A stretch of 64,000 nucleotides of DNA, taken from NCBI GenBank assembly GCA_965242505.1, contig OZ251449.1, forward strand, positions 2,170,001 through 2,234,000, in the 5' to 3' direction. This document shows positions 16,289-25,260 of this stretch, piece after piece. Each line of letters begins with the position of its first letter. The first letter of the stretch is position 1. The notes beneath the pieces are model-generated. The model saw only the letters and a program-made list of their open reading frames with translations. It ran no database searches and was not told the DNA's origin. This DNA is from UBA2966 sp965242505. Its GTDB lineage: Bacteria; Pseudomonadota; Alphaproteobacteria; UBA2966. The position numbers and the translations under genes are program-made.

Positions 16289-17471
16289 CGGGCACGCCCC
16301 CAAGGTGTCCCATCACCCACAGTCGGGACAAGGACCAATCCTGCTCCGCTTTCTCCAGAAGATGGTCATCGACGACCACACGACGGACCGAAGTGCGGCC
16401 CGATCTGGTCCTGGAAACGGTAAACAGTCGCACGCGATCGTCCTGCAATGGCAGACCGTCCAGGACCAACGGATTGTGCGTGGTCAGCAGGATCTGCCGC
16501 GGCTCGCTCGAGTTCAGATACCATCGGCACAGGCACTCCATCAGGGAGCGGGCCAACCTGGGATTCAGCCCGTGATCCGCGTTGTCCACGGCGCAAAGCG
16601 CGGGGCTTGCCTCGTGTCCGGAAACTACCGCGAGAAACAGGGCGTACAGGGCGCCTTCGGAAGCGTCGTAGCCGGACAGGACGTTTCGGTCTTCGCGCAT
16701 GAACCGATCACGAAACCGGATGACGCCCGCTGAAGCGGCGGCAGTCGGAGAGAGCGACAGGCGACCGGAGGAGGTCCAACTGAAACTCTCAGCCCAATCA
16801 AGGAGTCCCCGCACCTCCCGGCAAATTCGCCGACTGCGATCATCCCGTTTGCGTTGCCTGAGAAGATCCCGGATTGCTTGCGGAAGGTTTCCTCCGGACA
16901 GGCCCACCGGCTGTCTTGGCTGTGTTTCCGGCGCAACTCCGCGCAAGACGGCGGTCGTCGGTGAAAATATGACGTAGCCTTGCAGCAATCTCAGGAGATC
17001 GAGCGCGGGTCCGGCGGGGATTTCCACTGCCTTAAGCGCAGCCAACCCCCGCTCAGGATTGGTCCTGATTTTTTTGGCAGGTGAGCGTCCGACCAGCTTG
17101 CCGTCATCGCTTTCCCATGACTCCGTCCCGAATCTCCAGGCGGGCGACGGATCCCTCAAGGGATTTTGTAGCGAGACTTTGTATTCGGCTCGCGCGCTGC
17201 GCGCGCCGAAATGCAGATGGGGAGGGATACGCTTTCCGGACTTGGCCGGAAAGGCGGACTTGTACAATGCGGGAAGACCGGGACGGACGCCGCGAGCCAG
17301 CAACGCCTGGTCGTCAACCTTGCCGTCCGCCGCCGCGGAGAGAACCCCCAAAGCTTCCAGAAGATTGCTCTTCCCGCTTCCGTTGGCGCCGATGAAGACG
17401 TTGACCAGTCCGAGGTCGACCGTGACGTCATCCAGGGACTTGAAGGTTCTGACGGACAGATTCTCAAGCAT
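16281..17471 (-). CDS. AAA family (SMC/ABC-like) ATPase
   Basis: A 396-residue ATPase beginning LENLSVRTFKSLDDVTVDLG with Walker A GANGSGKS at residues 28-35. The signature-like segment is LSGYDASEGALYALFLAV, and LLTTHNPLVLD (H-loop, around 331) follows. The Walker B region near residues 291-300 reads ALCAVDNADHGLNP, so the catalytic Glu that normally follows the Asp is Asn here. The architecture fits stand-alone AAA ATPases of the OLD/RloA/AbiL type. It is the first gene of a two-gene unit with the TOPRIM-like protein. Base composition is lower in GC than the flanking housekeeping genes. Confidence 0.75.
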   Translation of the reverse strand: MLENLSVRTFKSLDDVTVDLGLVNVFIGANGSGKSNLLEALGVLSAAADGKVDDQALLARGVRPGLPALYKSAFPAKSGKRIPPHLHFGARSARAEYKVSLQNPLRDPSPAWRFGTESWESDDGKLVGRSPAKKIRTNPERGLAALKAVEIPAGPALDLLRLLQGYVIFSPTTAVLRGVAPETQPRQPVGLSGGNLPQAIRDLLRQRKRDDRSRRICREVRGLLDWAESFSWTSSGRLSLSPTAAASAGVIRFRDRFMREDRNVLSGYDASEGALYALFLAVVSGHEASPALCAVDNADHGLNPRLARSLMECLCRWYLNSSEPRQILLTTHNPLVLDGLPLQDDRVRLFTVSRTRSGRTSVRRVVVDDHLLEKAEQDWSLSRLWVMGHLGGVPDV

Positions 17472-17532
17472 TCGGAGACCTCCAGCCCTCCTTCAACCAC
17501 CCCGTCTCATTTCCCCGGCGCGGCCCCGGCGA

Positions 17533-19152
17533 TCAGCTGATCCGCGTCGGCAGGTGGTTGGGCATCCAGCCGACGACGGCCTCCCGGTCGCCGGCGTCCC
17601 AGAAGAAGTAGAGGCGGAACCCGCGGCGTTCGTCGCGGGCGTTGCTGCCCTTCAGATGCCGTTCGAGTTGCCGCTTGCGCCCGCCATGCTGGACGAAATA
17701 GGCGTCGCCGTGCTCCCCCGCCCGCGTGCCGGCGAAGGTCGGCTCCTCCTTGAGCCCTTCCCTGGCCAGCGCCTCCCGGTATGCGGCCTGCCTGTCGGCG
17801 CCGCCCTCCAGGCGCATCGGGACGTAGTGGTCGCGCAGGATCAGCAAGGCGCGATATGCGAGCGCGACGTCCTCGAACTTCGATTTCTTCGCCGCCCCGA
17901 TCGCCCGCGAATGCAGCCTGACCCTGCCGTCCAGATGCTCCTTCGACCATTGATCGAGCTGCCTGAAGCTGTCTGGAACGGCCGGCCCGTCGGGGTGCGC
18001 CGGCGCATTGCCGCGCGTGCGTTCGAGATGGGCCGCCCGGTCCTTGAGACTCCTGATCTCTTTCCGCGCGGCGGCGACGGCGTTGCGCTCCTTGCCCAGC
18101 GCCTCCTCCAGCTTCAGATTTTCGGCCCTGAGTTCCTCGTTTTCCCGCCGCAGCGCGTCGTCTCCGGAGGGGGCGGCCGGAAGGACGGACGCGCGCGGCG
18201 ATGCCGGGGCGGTCCGCCTCGCGGCGAAGGAAGACGGCGCGCGCTCCCCGCGGCTCGCGCCGCCGACGGTGGCGCGCAGGCAGGCGGCGACGAGGAAGTC
18301 CTCGAAGGCTTCCGGTCCGCCGTTCCAGTCGGATATGCGCGTCCCGACGGCGAGCGGGTGATCGTGGGGCTCCGCCCGGTAGGGGTCGAAACCGGGCTTG
18401 TAGGTCCGCACCGCCTGGCGGAAGACGGACAGTTCCTTGCCGACCCGATCGGTCAGGGCGAAGGTGGCCGACGTCGTGACGACGGCGACGTGGGCCGCGC
18501 CCAGCGTGCGTTTGAAGACGGACTGCGGCGAGACCAGCGTGGTCGAGGGGTCGTCGTCGCGGTCGTGCGTCGCGATGGCCAGCACATCCCGCTCCCGCCC
18601 CGGGTCGCAGAGCAGCGCGAGAAGCTTCTCCGCCCGTTCCGGCGTATTGACGAGCCAGGGCCCGGCGCCGATCGGCCGGCCGTCGACGACGACGCCGAAC
18701 CGGTCCGCGATCCACCGGACGAGGCCGGGAACGGACGGGGCGGGCGGGCTTTCTCCCCGCGCCGCGCAGCCGAGCCGCACGCGCGCGCTTATCGCTTTTC
18801 CATTCATGGCGATTTCGGCTTCGGTCGTCCATAAGCGGTCCGGCGCGTCGCCGTCGGCCTCCTCCAGCCGCGCCGTCCAGCGGCCGGCGGCCGGCGCCGC
18901 TTCGACGCGGAGCGGATTGGTCCCGGCGAGTTCGAACCCTTCGCCGCGCCACGCCTCCTCCGGCAGCCGCCGCCCGGCGCGGTCCTGCATCCAGCGCGAC
19001 ACTTCGTCCCGCACCTCGCCGAACGCGCCGTCGAGATCGGCGGCGGGGATGCGCATCGTCGCCTGACACACCGGCAGCGCGTGCGCGCCGCGCGGGCGCG
19101 GCAGAACCGACGCCAGTTGCTCGGCCAGACTTCCTCCTCCTCGATCGGTCAT
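17533..19152 (-). CDS. Accessory protein of unknown function with central coiled coil
   Basis: A protein of about 539 residues that I cannot name. The N-terminal half contains the segments AHVAVVTTSATFALTDRVGK and FRQAVRTYKPGFDPYR. A heptad-like coiled coil follows near residues 330-390 (ENEELRAENLKLEEALGKER). The C-terminal domain has FEDVALAYRALLILRDHYVP and ends FRLYFFWDAGDREAVVGWMP. I recall similar three-part proteins from accessory regions, without a known role. The ATG at 19152 has an AGGA ribosome site; a start 12 codons upstream is possible. It lies 60 bp upstream of the ATPase gene on the same strand, so it may be part of the same unit. Confidence 0.7.
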   Translation of the reverse strand: MTDRGGGSLAEQLASVLPRPRGAHALPVCQATMRIPAADLDGAFGEVRDEVSRWMQDRAGRRLPEEAWRGEGFELAGTNPLRVEAAPAAGRWTARLEEADGDAPDRLWTTEAEIAMNGKAISARVRLGCAARGESPPAPSVPGLVRWIADRFGVVVDGRPIGAGPWLVNTPERAEKLLALLCDPGRERDVLAIATHDRDDDPSTTLVSPQSVFKRTLGAAHVAVVTTSATFALTDRVGKELSVFRQAVRTYKPGFDPYRAEPHDHPLAVGTRISDWNGGPEAFEDFLVAACLRATVGGASRGERAPSSFAARRTAPASPRASVLPAAPSGDDALRRENEELRAENLKLEEALGKERNAVAAARKEIRSLKDRAAHLERTRGNAPAHPDGPAVPDSFRQLDQWSKEHLDGRVRLHSRAIGAAKKSKFEDVALAYRALLILRDHYVPMRLEGGADRQAAYREALAREGLKEEPTFAGTRAGEHGDAYFVQHGGRKRQLERHLKGSNARDERRGFRLYFFWDAGDREAVVGWMPNHLPTRIS

Positions 19153-19341
19153 CGCGTTATCCTGTCCTGTCTCCGTCGGCGCCGGCATCTTCCTTCATCT
19201 GCCCCCCTTCGTCCACCTGTCGCCCCGGTTCGATACGCATGGGACGCCGCATGGACCGTCGGGAACGGCGTCGGGACGCGCGATTGACCCTTCTTGCCGC
19301 GCGCGCGTATACCGGAATTCACGGTGGAAACGGAGGCTGGC

Positions 19342-20997
19342 ATGGCCGAAGAGGCGCGGGAACGGGACTCGATGGAGTTCGACGTGGTGATCGTCGGCGC
19401 GGGACCCTCGGGTCTGAGCGCCGCGATCCGGCTGAAGCAGCTCTGCGCCGCGCATGGGGTCGATCTCGGCGTTTGCGTCCTGGAGAAGGGTTCGGAGGTC
19501 GGGGCCCACATCCTGTCGGGCGCCGTTCTCGATCCCCGGGCCCTCGACGAGCTCCTGCCCGACTGGAAGGACCGGGGCGCGCCGCTGAACACGCCCGTGA
19601 CGGCGGAGCGGTTCCTGTTTCTCACCGAGGGACGCGCCTTCCGGCTCCCGAATTTCCTCCTGCCGCCGCAACTCGACAACCGCGGCAACTACATCGTCAG
19701 CCTCGGGAATCTGTGCCGGTGGCTGGCCGGGCGGGCGGAGGAGCTGGGGGTCGAGATATTCCCCGGGTTCGCGGCGGCCGAGGTGGTCTACGACGATCGG
19801 GGCGGGGTCAAGGGCGTCGCCACCGGCGACATGGGGATCGCCAGGGACGGCGCCCGGAAGCCCGAGTTCCAGCCCGGCATGGAGCTTCACGCCAGGTACA
19901 CCCTGTTCGCCGAAGGTTGCCGCGGCTCTCTGGCCAAGGTCCTGTCCGAGCGGTTCCGGCTGCGCGAGGGCGCGGATCCCCAGACCTACGGCATCGGCAT
20001 CAAGGAACTGTGGGAAGTGGAGCCGGACCGGCACGAGCGGGGACTCGTCGCGCATTCCGCCGGCTGGCCCATGGACTCGCGGACCTACGGCGGCAGCTTC
20101 CTCTACCATCTGGAAGACGGCATGGTGTCCGTGGGATTCGTCGTCGGCCTCGACTACGAGAACCCGTATCTCTCTCCGTTCGAGGAATTCCAGCGGTTCA
20201 AGACCCATCCCGCCATTCGTCCCGTGCTGGAAGGGGGGCGGCGCATCGCCTACGGCGCCCGCGCCATCAACGAAGGCGGGTTCCAGTCCGTCCCCGAGCT
20301 GGCGTTCCCGGGCGGCGCGCTGCTGGGCTGCGCCGCGGGCTTCGTGAACGTGCCCAGGATCAAGGGCAGCCACACGGCGATGAAAAGCGGAGCGATGGCG
20401 GCGGAATCCGCCTTCGAGGCGATCCGGGAAGGACGCGGCGGAGATACGCTGGAGGCCTATCCCCGGCGCTACCGGGAGTCCTGGGTCCATGACGAACTGC
20501 GCCGCGCCCGCAATTTCCGGCCCGCGTTCCGCCGCGGACTGCTGTCGGGGATGCTGTACGGCGGCCTCGATCTCAAGATACTGCGGGGCCGCGCGCCGTG
20601 GACGTTCCGCCACCGCCCCGACCACACGCGCCTCGGGAAGGCCGCGGACTGCCCGCGGATCGAGTATCCGAAGCCGGACGGCAAGGTCACGTTCGACCGG
20701 CTCTCGTCCGTGTTCCTGTCGAACACGAACCACGAGGAAGACCAGCCGGCGCACCTGACCCTGAAGGACGACCGCGTTCCCATCGAGATCAACCTGGCCG
20801 AATACGACGCGCCCGAAGAACGCTATTGCCCGGCGGGCGTCTACGAGATCGTGGGCCGGGACGAAGGCGCGCCGCGCCTCCAGATAAACGCGCAGAACTG
20901 CGTGCACTGCAAGACGTGCGACATCAAGGACCCCAGCCAGAACATCGACTGGGTGACGCCCGAGGGCGGCGGCGGTCCCAACTATCCAAACATGTGA
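19342..20997 (+). CDS. Electron transfer flavoprotein-ubiquinone oxidoreductase
   Basis: A 551-residue membrane-associated enzyme that passes electrons from reduced ETF to ubiquinone during fatty acid and amino acid oxidation. The FAD-binding motif VIVGAGPSGLSAA lies at residues 16-28. The 4Fe-4S cysteines occur near the C-terminus in RYCPAGVYE and NCVHCKTCDIKDP, followed by NIDWVTPEGGGGPNY. The length matches the family. The ATG at 19342 has a strong GGAGG site 5 bp upstream, better than an earlier in-frame start. It is the first gene of a run with the TPR protein, ispE and the lipoprotein. Confidence 0.96.
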   Translation: MAEEARERDSMEFDVVIVGAGPSGLSAAIRLKQLCAAHGVDLGVCVLEKGSEVGAHILSGAVLDPRALDELLPDWKDRGAPLNTPVTAERFLFLTEGRAFRLPNFLLPPQLDNRGNYIVSLGNLCRWLAGRAEELGVEIFPGFAAAEVVYDDRGGVKGVATGDMGIARDGARKPEFQPGMELHARYTLFAEGCRGSLAKVLSERFRLREGADPQTYGIGIKELWEVEPDRHERGLVAHSAGWPMDSRTYGGSFLYHLEDGMVSVGFVVGLDYENPYLSPFEEFQRFKTHPAIRPVLEGGRRIAYGARAINEGGFQSVPELAFPGGALLGCAAGFVNVPRIKGSHTAMKSGAMAAESAFEAIREGRGGDTLEAYPRRYRESWVHDELRRARNFRPAFRRGLLSGMLYGGLDLKILRGRAPWTFRHRPDHTRLGKAADCPRIEYPKPDGKVTFDRLSSVFLSNTNHEEDQPAHLTLKDDRVPIEINLAEYDAPEERYCPAGVYEIVGRDEGAPRLQINAQNCVHCKTCDIKDPSQNIDWVTPEGGGGPNYPNM

Positions 20998-21074
20998 AGA
21001 CGCGGGAACCGGGGCGCGTGTCCGGACCGATGGACGCGAGGCGAAACCGATACGACGATGACGAGGGCGCCGCG

Positions 21075-22820
21075 GTGACGACGATGGTTCACGGGAGGCT
21101 GGGAGCGGCCGTCGTCGCCGCCGCGGTCCTGGCGACTCCGGCGGCGGCGGCGCAAGCGGCGACCGGCGACCCAGCGCCGGCCGGAGAGGGGTCCGCCTTC
21201 GGCCAGTATCTCGCGGGCCGGTACGCCCGTTCCATCGGCGATACCGCGTCGGCGTCCCGATACTACGAACGCGTCCTCCGGCGGGACCCCGGCAATCCCG
21301 ACATCCTGAACCGCGCCTTTTTCCTCGTGTTGGCGGACGGCCGCTTCGAGAGCGCGGCGGCCCTGGCCCACAGGATCGAGAAGGCCGGCGGGCGGTCGAG
21401 CCTGGCGAAGCAGGTCATCGCCGTCGAGCGCGTCGCCAGGGGCGAGCCCGGCCAGGCGCTCGCCGTCCTGCGGGAAGCGTCCCGGGCGCGCGTGAACGCG
21501 CTCGCCGTGCCGCTTGCCGAGACCTGGTCCTTGGTTGGCGACGGACGCGGGGGGGAAGCCCTCGAGACGCTGGCGTCGCTGGCGGAAACGAAGGAGTACG
21601 CGCCGTTCCGGACCTATCACGAAGCTCTCGTCAACGACTTCCTGGGCCGGACGCCGGCGGCGGAGGACGCCTACCGTCGGACGATCGACGCCCAGGAAGG
21701 TGGGTCGTTTCGCGTGGTGGAGGCCTTCGGCGCGTTTCTCGAACGCGCCGGACGGCAGCCGGACGCGACCGGGCTGTATCGCGGCTTCCTGGCCCGGGAA
21801 CCGGGGAACCTTCCGATCCTCGCGGCCCTGGAGAGGGTGGAGAGCGGGCGGCCGCCGGCGCCGGCGGTCACCGACGCCAGGGAAGGGATGGCGGAAGCCT
21901 TCCACGGGGTCGCCGCCGGCCTGTTGGGCCGAAACGCCCGCGATTCGGCGCTCGTCTACGCCTGGCTGGCCCTGGCGCTGAAGCCGGACATGCCGGTCGC
22001 GCTGTTCCTCGTCGGCCGCATCATGGAACGCGACGGACGCCACGCGGCGGCCAACGAACTCTACGCGCGCATCGACGCCGGGTCCCCCCATGGCTGGACC
22101 GCGCGCCTGCGCACGGCGTTCAACCTGGACGACATGGACGAGCTGCCCGCCGCCATGGACCTGCTCCGTCGACTCGGGGAAGAGCGTCCGGAGCGTATCG
22201 ACGCCTTGGTCGCGCTCGGCGACGTCCTCCGGGCGCGCGAGGAGTACGAGGCCGCCGCCGACGCGTACAGCCGCGCGATCCGGCGGATCGACGAACTGCG
22301 GGAGCGGCACTGGACCCTGCTCTATTCGCGGGCGATCGCCTACGAGCGATCGAAACGGTGGAGCAAGGCGGAACCGGATTTCCTCCGGGCGCTCGATCTC
22401 AGGCCGGACCAGCCGCTGGTGCTGAACTACCTGGGTTATTCCTGGATCGATCGGGGGGAGCGCCTCGAGCGGGCCCGCGCGATGGTCGAGAAGGCGGTCG
22501 AGCTGCGGCCGGCCGACGGATACATCGTCGACAGCCTGGGGTGGGCCCTCTACCGGCTCGGAAAGTTCGGCGACGCCGTCGAGCAGCTGGAGCGCGCCGT
22601 CGGCCTGCGTCCCGAGGACCCCGTCATCAACGACCATCTGGGCGACGCGCTGTGGCGCGTCGGCCGGGAGCTGGAGGCGACGTTCCAGTGGCGGCGCGCG
22701 CTCACCCTGGAACCCGAGCCCGAGGCCGTTCCGAAGATACGGGAAAAGCTGGAAAGGGGTCTGCCGCCGGTTTCGCAGCCGGACGATACGGACTTCCCGG
22801 ACGAGGGCTACGGCGATTGA
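21075..22820 (+). CDS. Exported tetratricopeptide repeat protein
   Basis: A protein of about 581 residues. An N-terminal signal sequence (LGAAVVAAAVLATPAAAAQA) is followed by repeated helix-turn-helix TPR units. Clear examples are ASRYYERVLRRDPGNPDILNRA, AEPDFLRALDLRPDQPLVLN and AVEQLERAVGLRPEDPVIND. It is probably periplasmic and a scaffold for protein contacts. A TPR protein between ETF-QO and ispE is a usual alphaproteobacterial arrangement. The GTG at 21075 was chosen because of a GAGG site nine bases upstream; ATG 21030 and GTG 21018 are alternatives. Confidence 0.85.
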   Translation: MTTMVHGRLGAAVVAAAVLATPAAAAQAATGDPAPAGEGSAFGQYLAGRYARSIGDTASASRYYERVLRRDPGNPDILNRAFFLVLADGRFESAAALAHRIEKAGGRSSLAKQVIAVERVARGEPGQALAVLREASRARVNALAVPLAETWSLVGDGRGGEALETLASLAETKEYAPFRTYHEALVNDFLGRTPAAEDAYRRTIDAQEGGSFRVVEAFGAFLERAGRQPDATGLYRGFLAREPGNLPILAALERVESGRPPAPAVTDAREGMAEAFHGVAAGLLGRNARDSALVYAWLALALKPDMPVALFLVGRIMERDGRHAAANELYARIDAGSPHGWTARLRTAFNLDDMDELPAAMDLLRRLGEERPERIDALVALGDVLRAREEYEAAADAYSRAIRRIDELRERHWTLLYSRAIAYERSKRWSKAEPDFLRALDLRPDQPLVLNYLGYSWIDRGERLERARAMVEKAVELRPADGYIVDSLGWALYRLGKFGDAVEQLERAVGLRPEDPVINDHLGDALWRVGRELEATFQWRRALTLEPEPEAVPKIREKLERGLPPVSQPDDTDFPDEGYGD

Positions 22821-23710
22821 CGCGCGGCGAGGGCATCTCCATCCGCCGCCGGGCTCCCGCCAAGGTCAACCTCTATCTGCACGTGCTGGACCTTCGCCCG
22901 GACGGATATCACGACGTCGACAGCCTGATCGTGTTCGCCGACGTCTTCGACGAGATCGAGGCGTCGCCGGCGACCCGTCTGGGATTGACGCTGACCGGGC
23001 CGTTCGCCCGGCGACTCGACGCCGTCGACCGGGACGCGAATCTCGTCGTTCTGGCGGCCCGCGCGTTGGCGGCGTCGTCGGGCGGCGACGCGGGCGCATC
23101 GCTCGTCCTGCGCAAGAACCTGCCCGTCGCGGCCGGGCTCGGCGGCGGTTCGTCGGACGCGGCCGCCACGCTGCGGGCGCTCCGCGAGCTGTGGGGTCTG
23201 GACGTTTCCGAAAGCCGGCTCCAGGCCGTGGCCGGGGGGTTGGGGGCCGACGTCCCCGCCTGCCTGGGCCGTTCGCCGGTCTACGTCGGCGGGATCGGGA
23301 ACGTCCTCGAGCCGGCTCCGGCGTTGCCGGACGCCTGGCTGGCGCTCGTCAACCCCGGCGTTCCCCTGGCGACGGCGGAGGTGTTCCGGCGCCACGGCCC
23401 CGCGCGGTCCGTCGAGGCGCGGTTTCGCGATCCGCCCGCCGACGCCGCCGGCCTGGCCGATCTTCTTTCACGGCGCTCCAACGACCTGGAGGACGCGGCG
23501 GTCCGGCTGGCGCCCCCGGTCGCCGACGTCATCGACGCGCTGCGCGGGCTCGACGGATGTCTTCTGGCGCGCATGTCCGGGAGCGGCGCCACCTGTTTCG
23601 GCCTGTTCGCCGACGCGGACGCGGCGAGGTCCGCCGCGGCCGAGGTGGCGGCGGCCCGTCCGGCCTGGTGGGTGAGGGAGGGGCGGATGCTGGACCCCGC
23701 CGTCCGATGA
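22817..23710 (+). CDS. ispE: 4-diphosphocytidyl-2-C-methyl-D-erythritol kinase
   Basis: A 297-residue GHMP kinase of the non-mevalonate isoprenoid pathway. It has the substrate strand RAPAKVNLYLHVL at the start, the ATP-binding loop PVAAGLGGGSSDAAATLRAL in the middle and the C-terminal MSGSGATCFGLF glycine loop. The only start that fits is a TTG at 22817 that overlaps the previous stop by 4 bp (TTGA) and has a GAGG site upstream, so translation is coupled to the TPR gene. Confidence 0.94.
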   Translation: MTRGEGISIRRRAPAKVNLYLHVLDLRPDGYHDVDSLIVFADVFDEIEASPATRLGLTLTGPFARRLDAVDRDANLVVLAARALAASSGGDAGASLVLRKNLPVAAGLGGGSSDAAATLRALRELWGLDVSESRLQAVAGGLGADVPACLGRSPVYVGGIGNVLEPAPALPDAWLALVNPGVPLATAEVFRRHGPARSVEARFRDPPADAAGLADLLSRRSNDLEDAAVRLAPPVADVIDALRGLDGCLLARMSGSGATCFGLFADADAARSAAAEVAAARPAWWVREGRMLDPAVR

Positions 23711-24531
23711 GAACGCCGGAGCGGGCCGCGGCGGGACGCGCCCTCGCCGCCGCGGCGGCGCTGGGCCTGCTCTCCGGGTGCGCGGGCGCGGCGTTCCTCG
23801 ACGGGCGTTCCGACATCGAACGCACGTGGGGCGAGGCCGTGGTCGCCCTTCCGCCGGCGGGGGCCGCGGGGCCGGCCCTCGGCAGGATGAACGCGCCCGA
23901 GATACGCGCGCGGATCGCGCGCCATGGACGCGGCGTTCGCCTCCCCACCGTGCTCTACATGCACGGCTGCACGGGAATCGGGAACTTCGCGTTCTTCGAG
24001 CGCCTGGCCGAGGCGGGGTTCGCGGTCATCGCCCCCGACAGCATGGCGCGCCGGTTCCGGCCTCTGCAATGCGACCCGGAAACGCGGACCGGCGGCTTCA
24101 ACAGGTTCGTCTACGACTTCCGGCAGACCGAGATCGCCTTCGCGCTGGACCGGATGGCGGCGCTGGACTGGGTCGACCGCGACAACCTGTTCCTCGTCGG
24201 CGCATCGGAAGGCGGCGTCGCCGCCGCGCTCTACCGGGGCGGCGAGTTCCGCGCCCGGGTCGTCACCCAGTGGACGTGCCGCGGAGCCGCCATCGTCGAA
24301 GGCATCGCCGCGCCGCCTCATGTCCCCGTTCTGGCCATCATCAGGTCCGGAGACCCGTGGTACGGCGCGGACCGCGCGCGTGGGCAACAGGGACATTGCG
24401 GGGAGTTCATGCGCGACCGTCCGGGGTCGCGGTCCATCGTGGTCGAGGGAGAGGCCGCGCACGACGTGTACGACTCCGCCGAGAACGTCGAGACGATCGT
24501 GCGGTTCCTGACGGCGCGGAGGGACGGTTGA
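23707..24531 (+). CDS. Dienelactone hydrolase-like lipoprotein
   Basis: A 274-residue alpha/beta hydrolase. A signal peptide ends in the lipobox LLSGC, so the mature protein should be lipid-anchored through Cys in the cell envelope. The nucleophile elbow is GASEGG, with downstream Asp in RSGDPWYG and His in EAAHDVYDSAEN completing a plausible triad. YMHGCTGIG supplies the oxyanion-side loop. The ATG at 23707 overlaps the ispE stop (ATGA). The substrate is unknown. Confidence 0.85.
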   Translation: MRTPERAAAGRALAAAAALGLLSGCAGAAFLDGRSDIERTWGEAVVALPPAGAAGPALGRMNAPEIRARIARHGRGVRLPTVLYMHGCTGIGNFAFFERLAEAGFAVIAPDSMARRFRPLQCDPETRTGGFNRFVYDFRQTEIAFALDRMAALDWVDRDNLFLVGASEGGVAAALYRGGEFRARVVTQWTCRGAAIVEGIAAPPHVPVLAIIRSGDPWYGADRARGQQGHCGEFMRDRPGSRSIVVEGEAAHDVYDSAENVETIVRFLTARRDG

Positions 24532-24565
24532 CGCCCGACGGACGCCTCTCTCTGCCTCGATCACA

Positions 24566-24591
24566 AAAAATTTACCACAAGGGAAATTTTT
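24566..24591. promoter_or_regulatory. AT-rich 8-bp perfect inverted repeat
   Basis: AAAAATTT and AAATTTTT face each other across a 10-bp spacer, 35 bp after the hydrolase stop, in otherwise GC-rich DNA. On either strand the right arm ends in a T-run, so it could act as a two-way terminator; an operator is the alternative. A weak TTGCAC/CATGAT promoter-like pair follows (24595-24623). Confidence 0.4.
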
Positions 24592-24695
24592 CTCTTGCAC
24601 ACTTTGCGCGTTTCACGCATGATTCTGGAACAGGATGCGGAGAGTGTGTCGCCGATGACGGTGAATACGTCCCGAAGGGGGCCGAGCGCGCCCGC

Positions 24696-24756
24696 GCGGC
24701 GTCACGGGACCGCGGTCCACCCCCTCCCGACCTCCCCCCTGTCAGGGGGGAGAAGA
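24696..24756 (-). repeat. MITE-like composite repeat, copy 4 (fragment, reverse orientation)
   Basis: Only one hairpin module remains (CCCCCCTGTCAGGGGGG), with the flanking GGGACCGCGGTCCACC segment. Both terminal repeats are missing. Confidence 0.7.
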
Positions 24757-24805
24757 GCAGCGTAAACTCCTCCATCGACCATACCGCCGGGCAGGCAGCG
24801 GAGCG

Positions 24806-25105
24806 ATGAAACGGCAGATTCTGGAACGGGCGCGGAGCACCGTGGAAGCATTCCTGCGCCAGCAGTGCGCGGATACCACGCTTGCGGTGCTGTCGGTGAA
24901 CCCTGAAGTGGACGGCGACGGCGACGAGTTCCTCCTGATAGACCTCACCTACGATGACGGCAACGACGCCAAGGGTCTCCCCGACTCCCTGGCGCGGATT
25001 CGGCTGAAGGCCCGCTTGCGCGCGGAGCTTCAAGGTGCGGACGTGGAGGCGTTTCCCGTCGTCTCGTTCACCGCCGAATCGGAGGTCGGGGAAGAGCCGG
25101 AATAG
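24806..25105 (+). CDS. Small protein of unknown function, first of a two-gene unit
   Basis: A 99-residue acidic protein starting MKRQILERARSTVEAFLRQQ. The middle strand EFLLIDLTYDD and the end ADVEAFPVVSFTAESE are regular enough to suggest a small alpha/beta fold. I do not recognise a characterised family. Proteins of this size and layout are often encoded just before small HEPN-type genes, and a short frame whose beginning looks HEPN-like follows after 6 bp. A toxin-antitoxin type role is possible but is inference. Confidence 0.55.
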   Translation: MKRQILERARSTVEAFLRQQCADTTLAVLSVNPEVDGDGDEFLLIDLTYDDGNDAKGLPDSLARIRLKARLRAELQGADVEAFPVVSFTAESEVGEEPE

Positions 25106-25111
25106 CGCGTC

Positions 25112-25246
25112 GTGGAGCCGGAGCACCTCTTGCAGATGGCCACCGACCTTGCGGAGGCCAACACCGGGCGCTTTCTGGAAATGCCCGCCGGCGTCCGTCG
25201 CGATTTCGCCATCCACGCGCTGATGAAGGAAAGGCCCGGTGCCTGA
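25112..25246 (+). CDS. Small 44-residue protein, possibly a truncated HEPN-type partner
   Basis: A GTG-started frame reads EPEHLLQMATDLAEANTGR and then FLEMPAGVRRDFAIHALMKE before stopping 14 bp ahead of repeat copy 5. The first 18 residues resemble the start of HEPN-type helical proteins, which normally continue for about 130 residues. It may be a remnant cut short near the repeat, or a genuine short protein. It is too short for a firm call. Confidence 0.4.
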   Translation: MEPEHLLQMATDLAEANTGRFLEMPAGVRRDFAIHALMKERPGA

Positions 25247-25260
25247 ACCAGCGGGTGTAG

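Noticed and set aside
24597..24680. Possible tRNA or small RNA after the lipoprotein gene
   Set aside because: No cloverleaf or conserved RNA motif could be drawn; only an AT-rich palindrome is supported.
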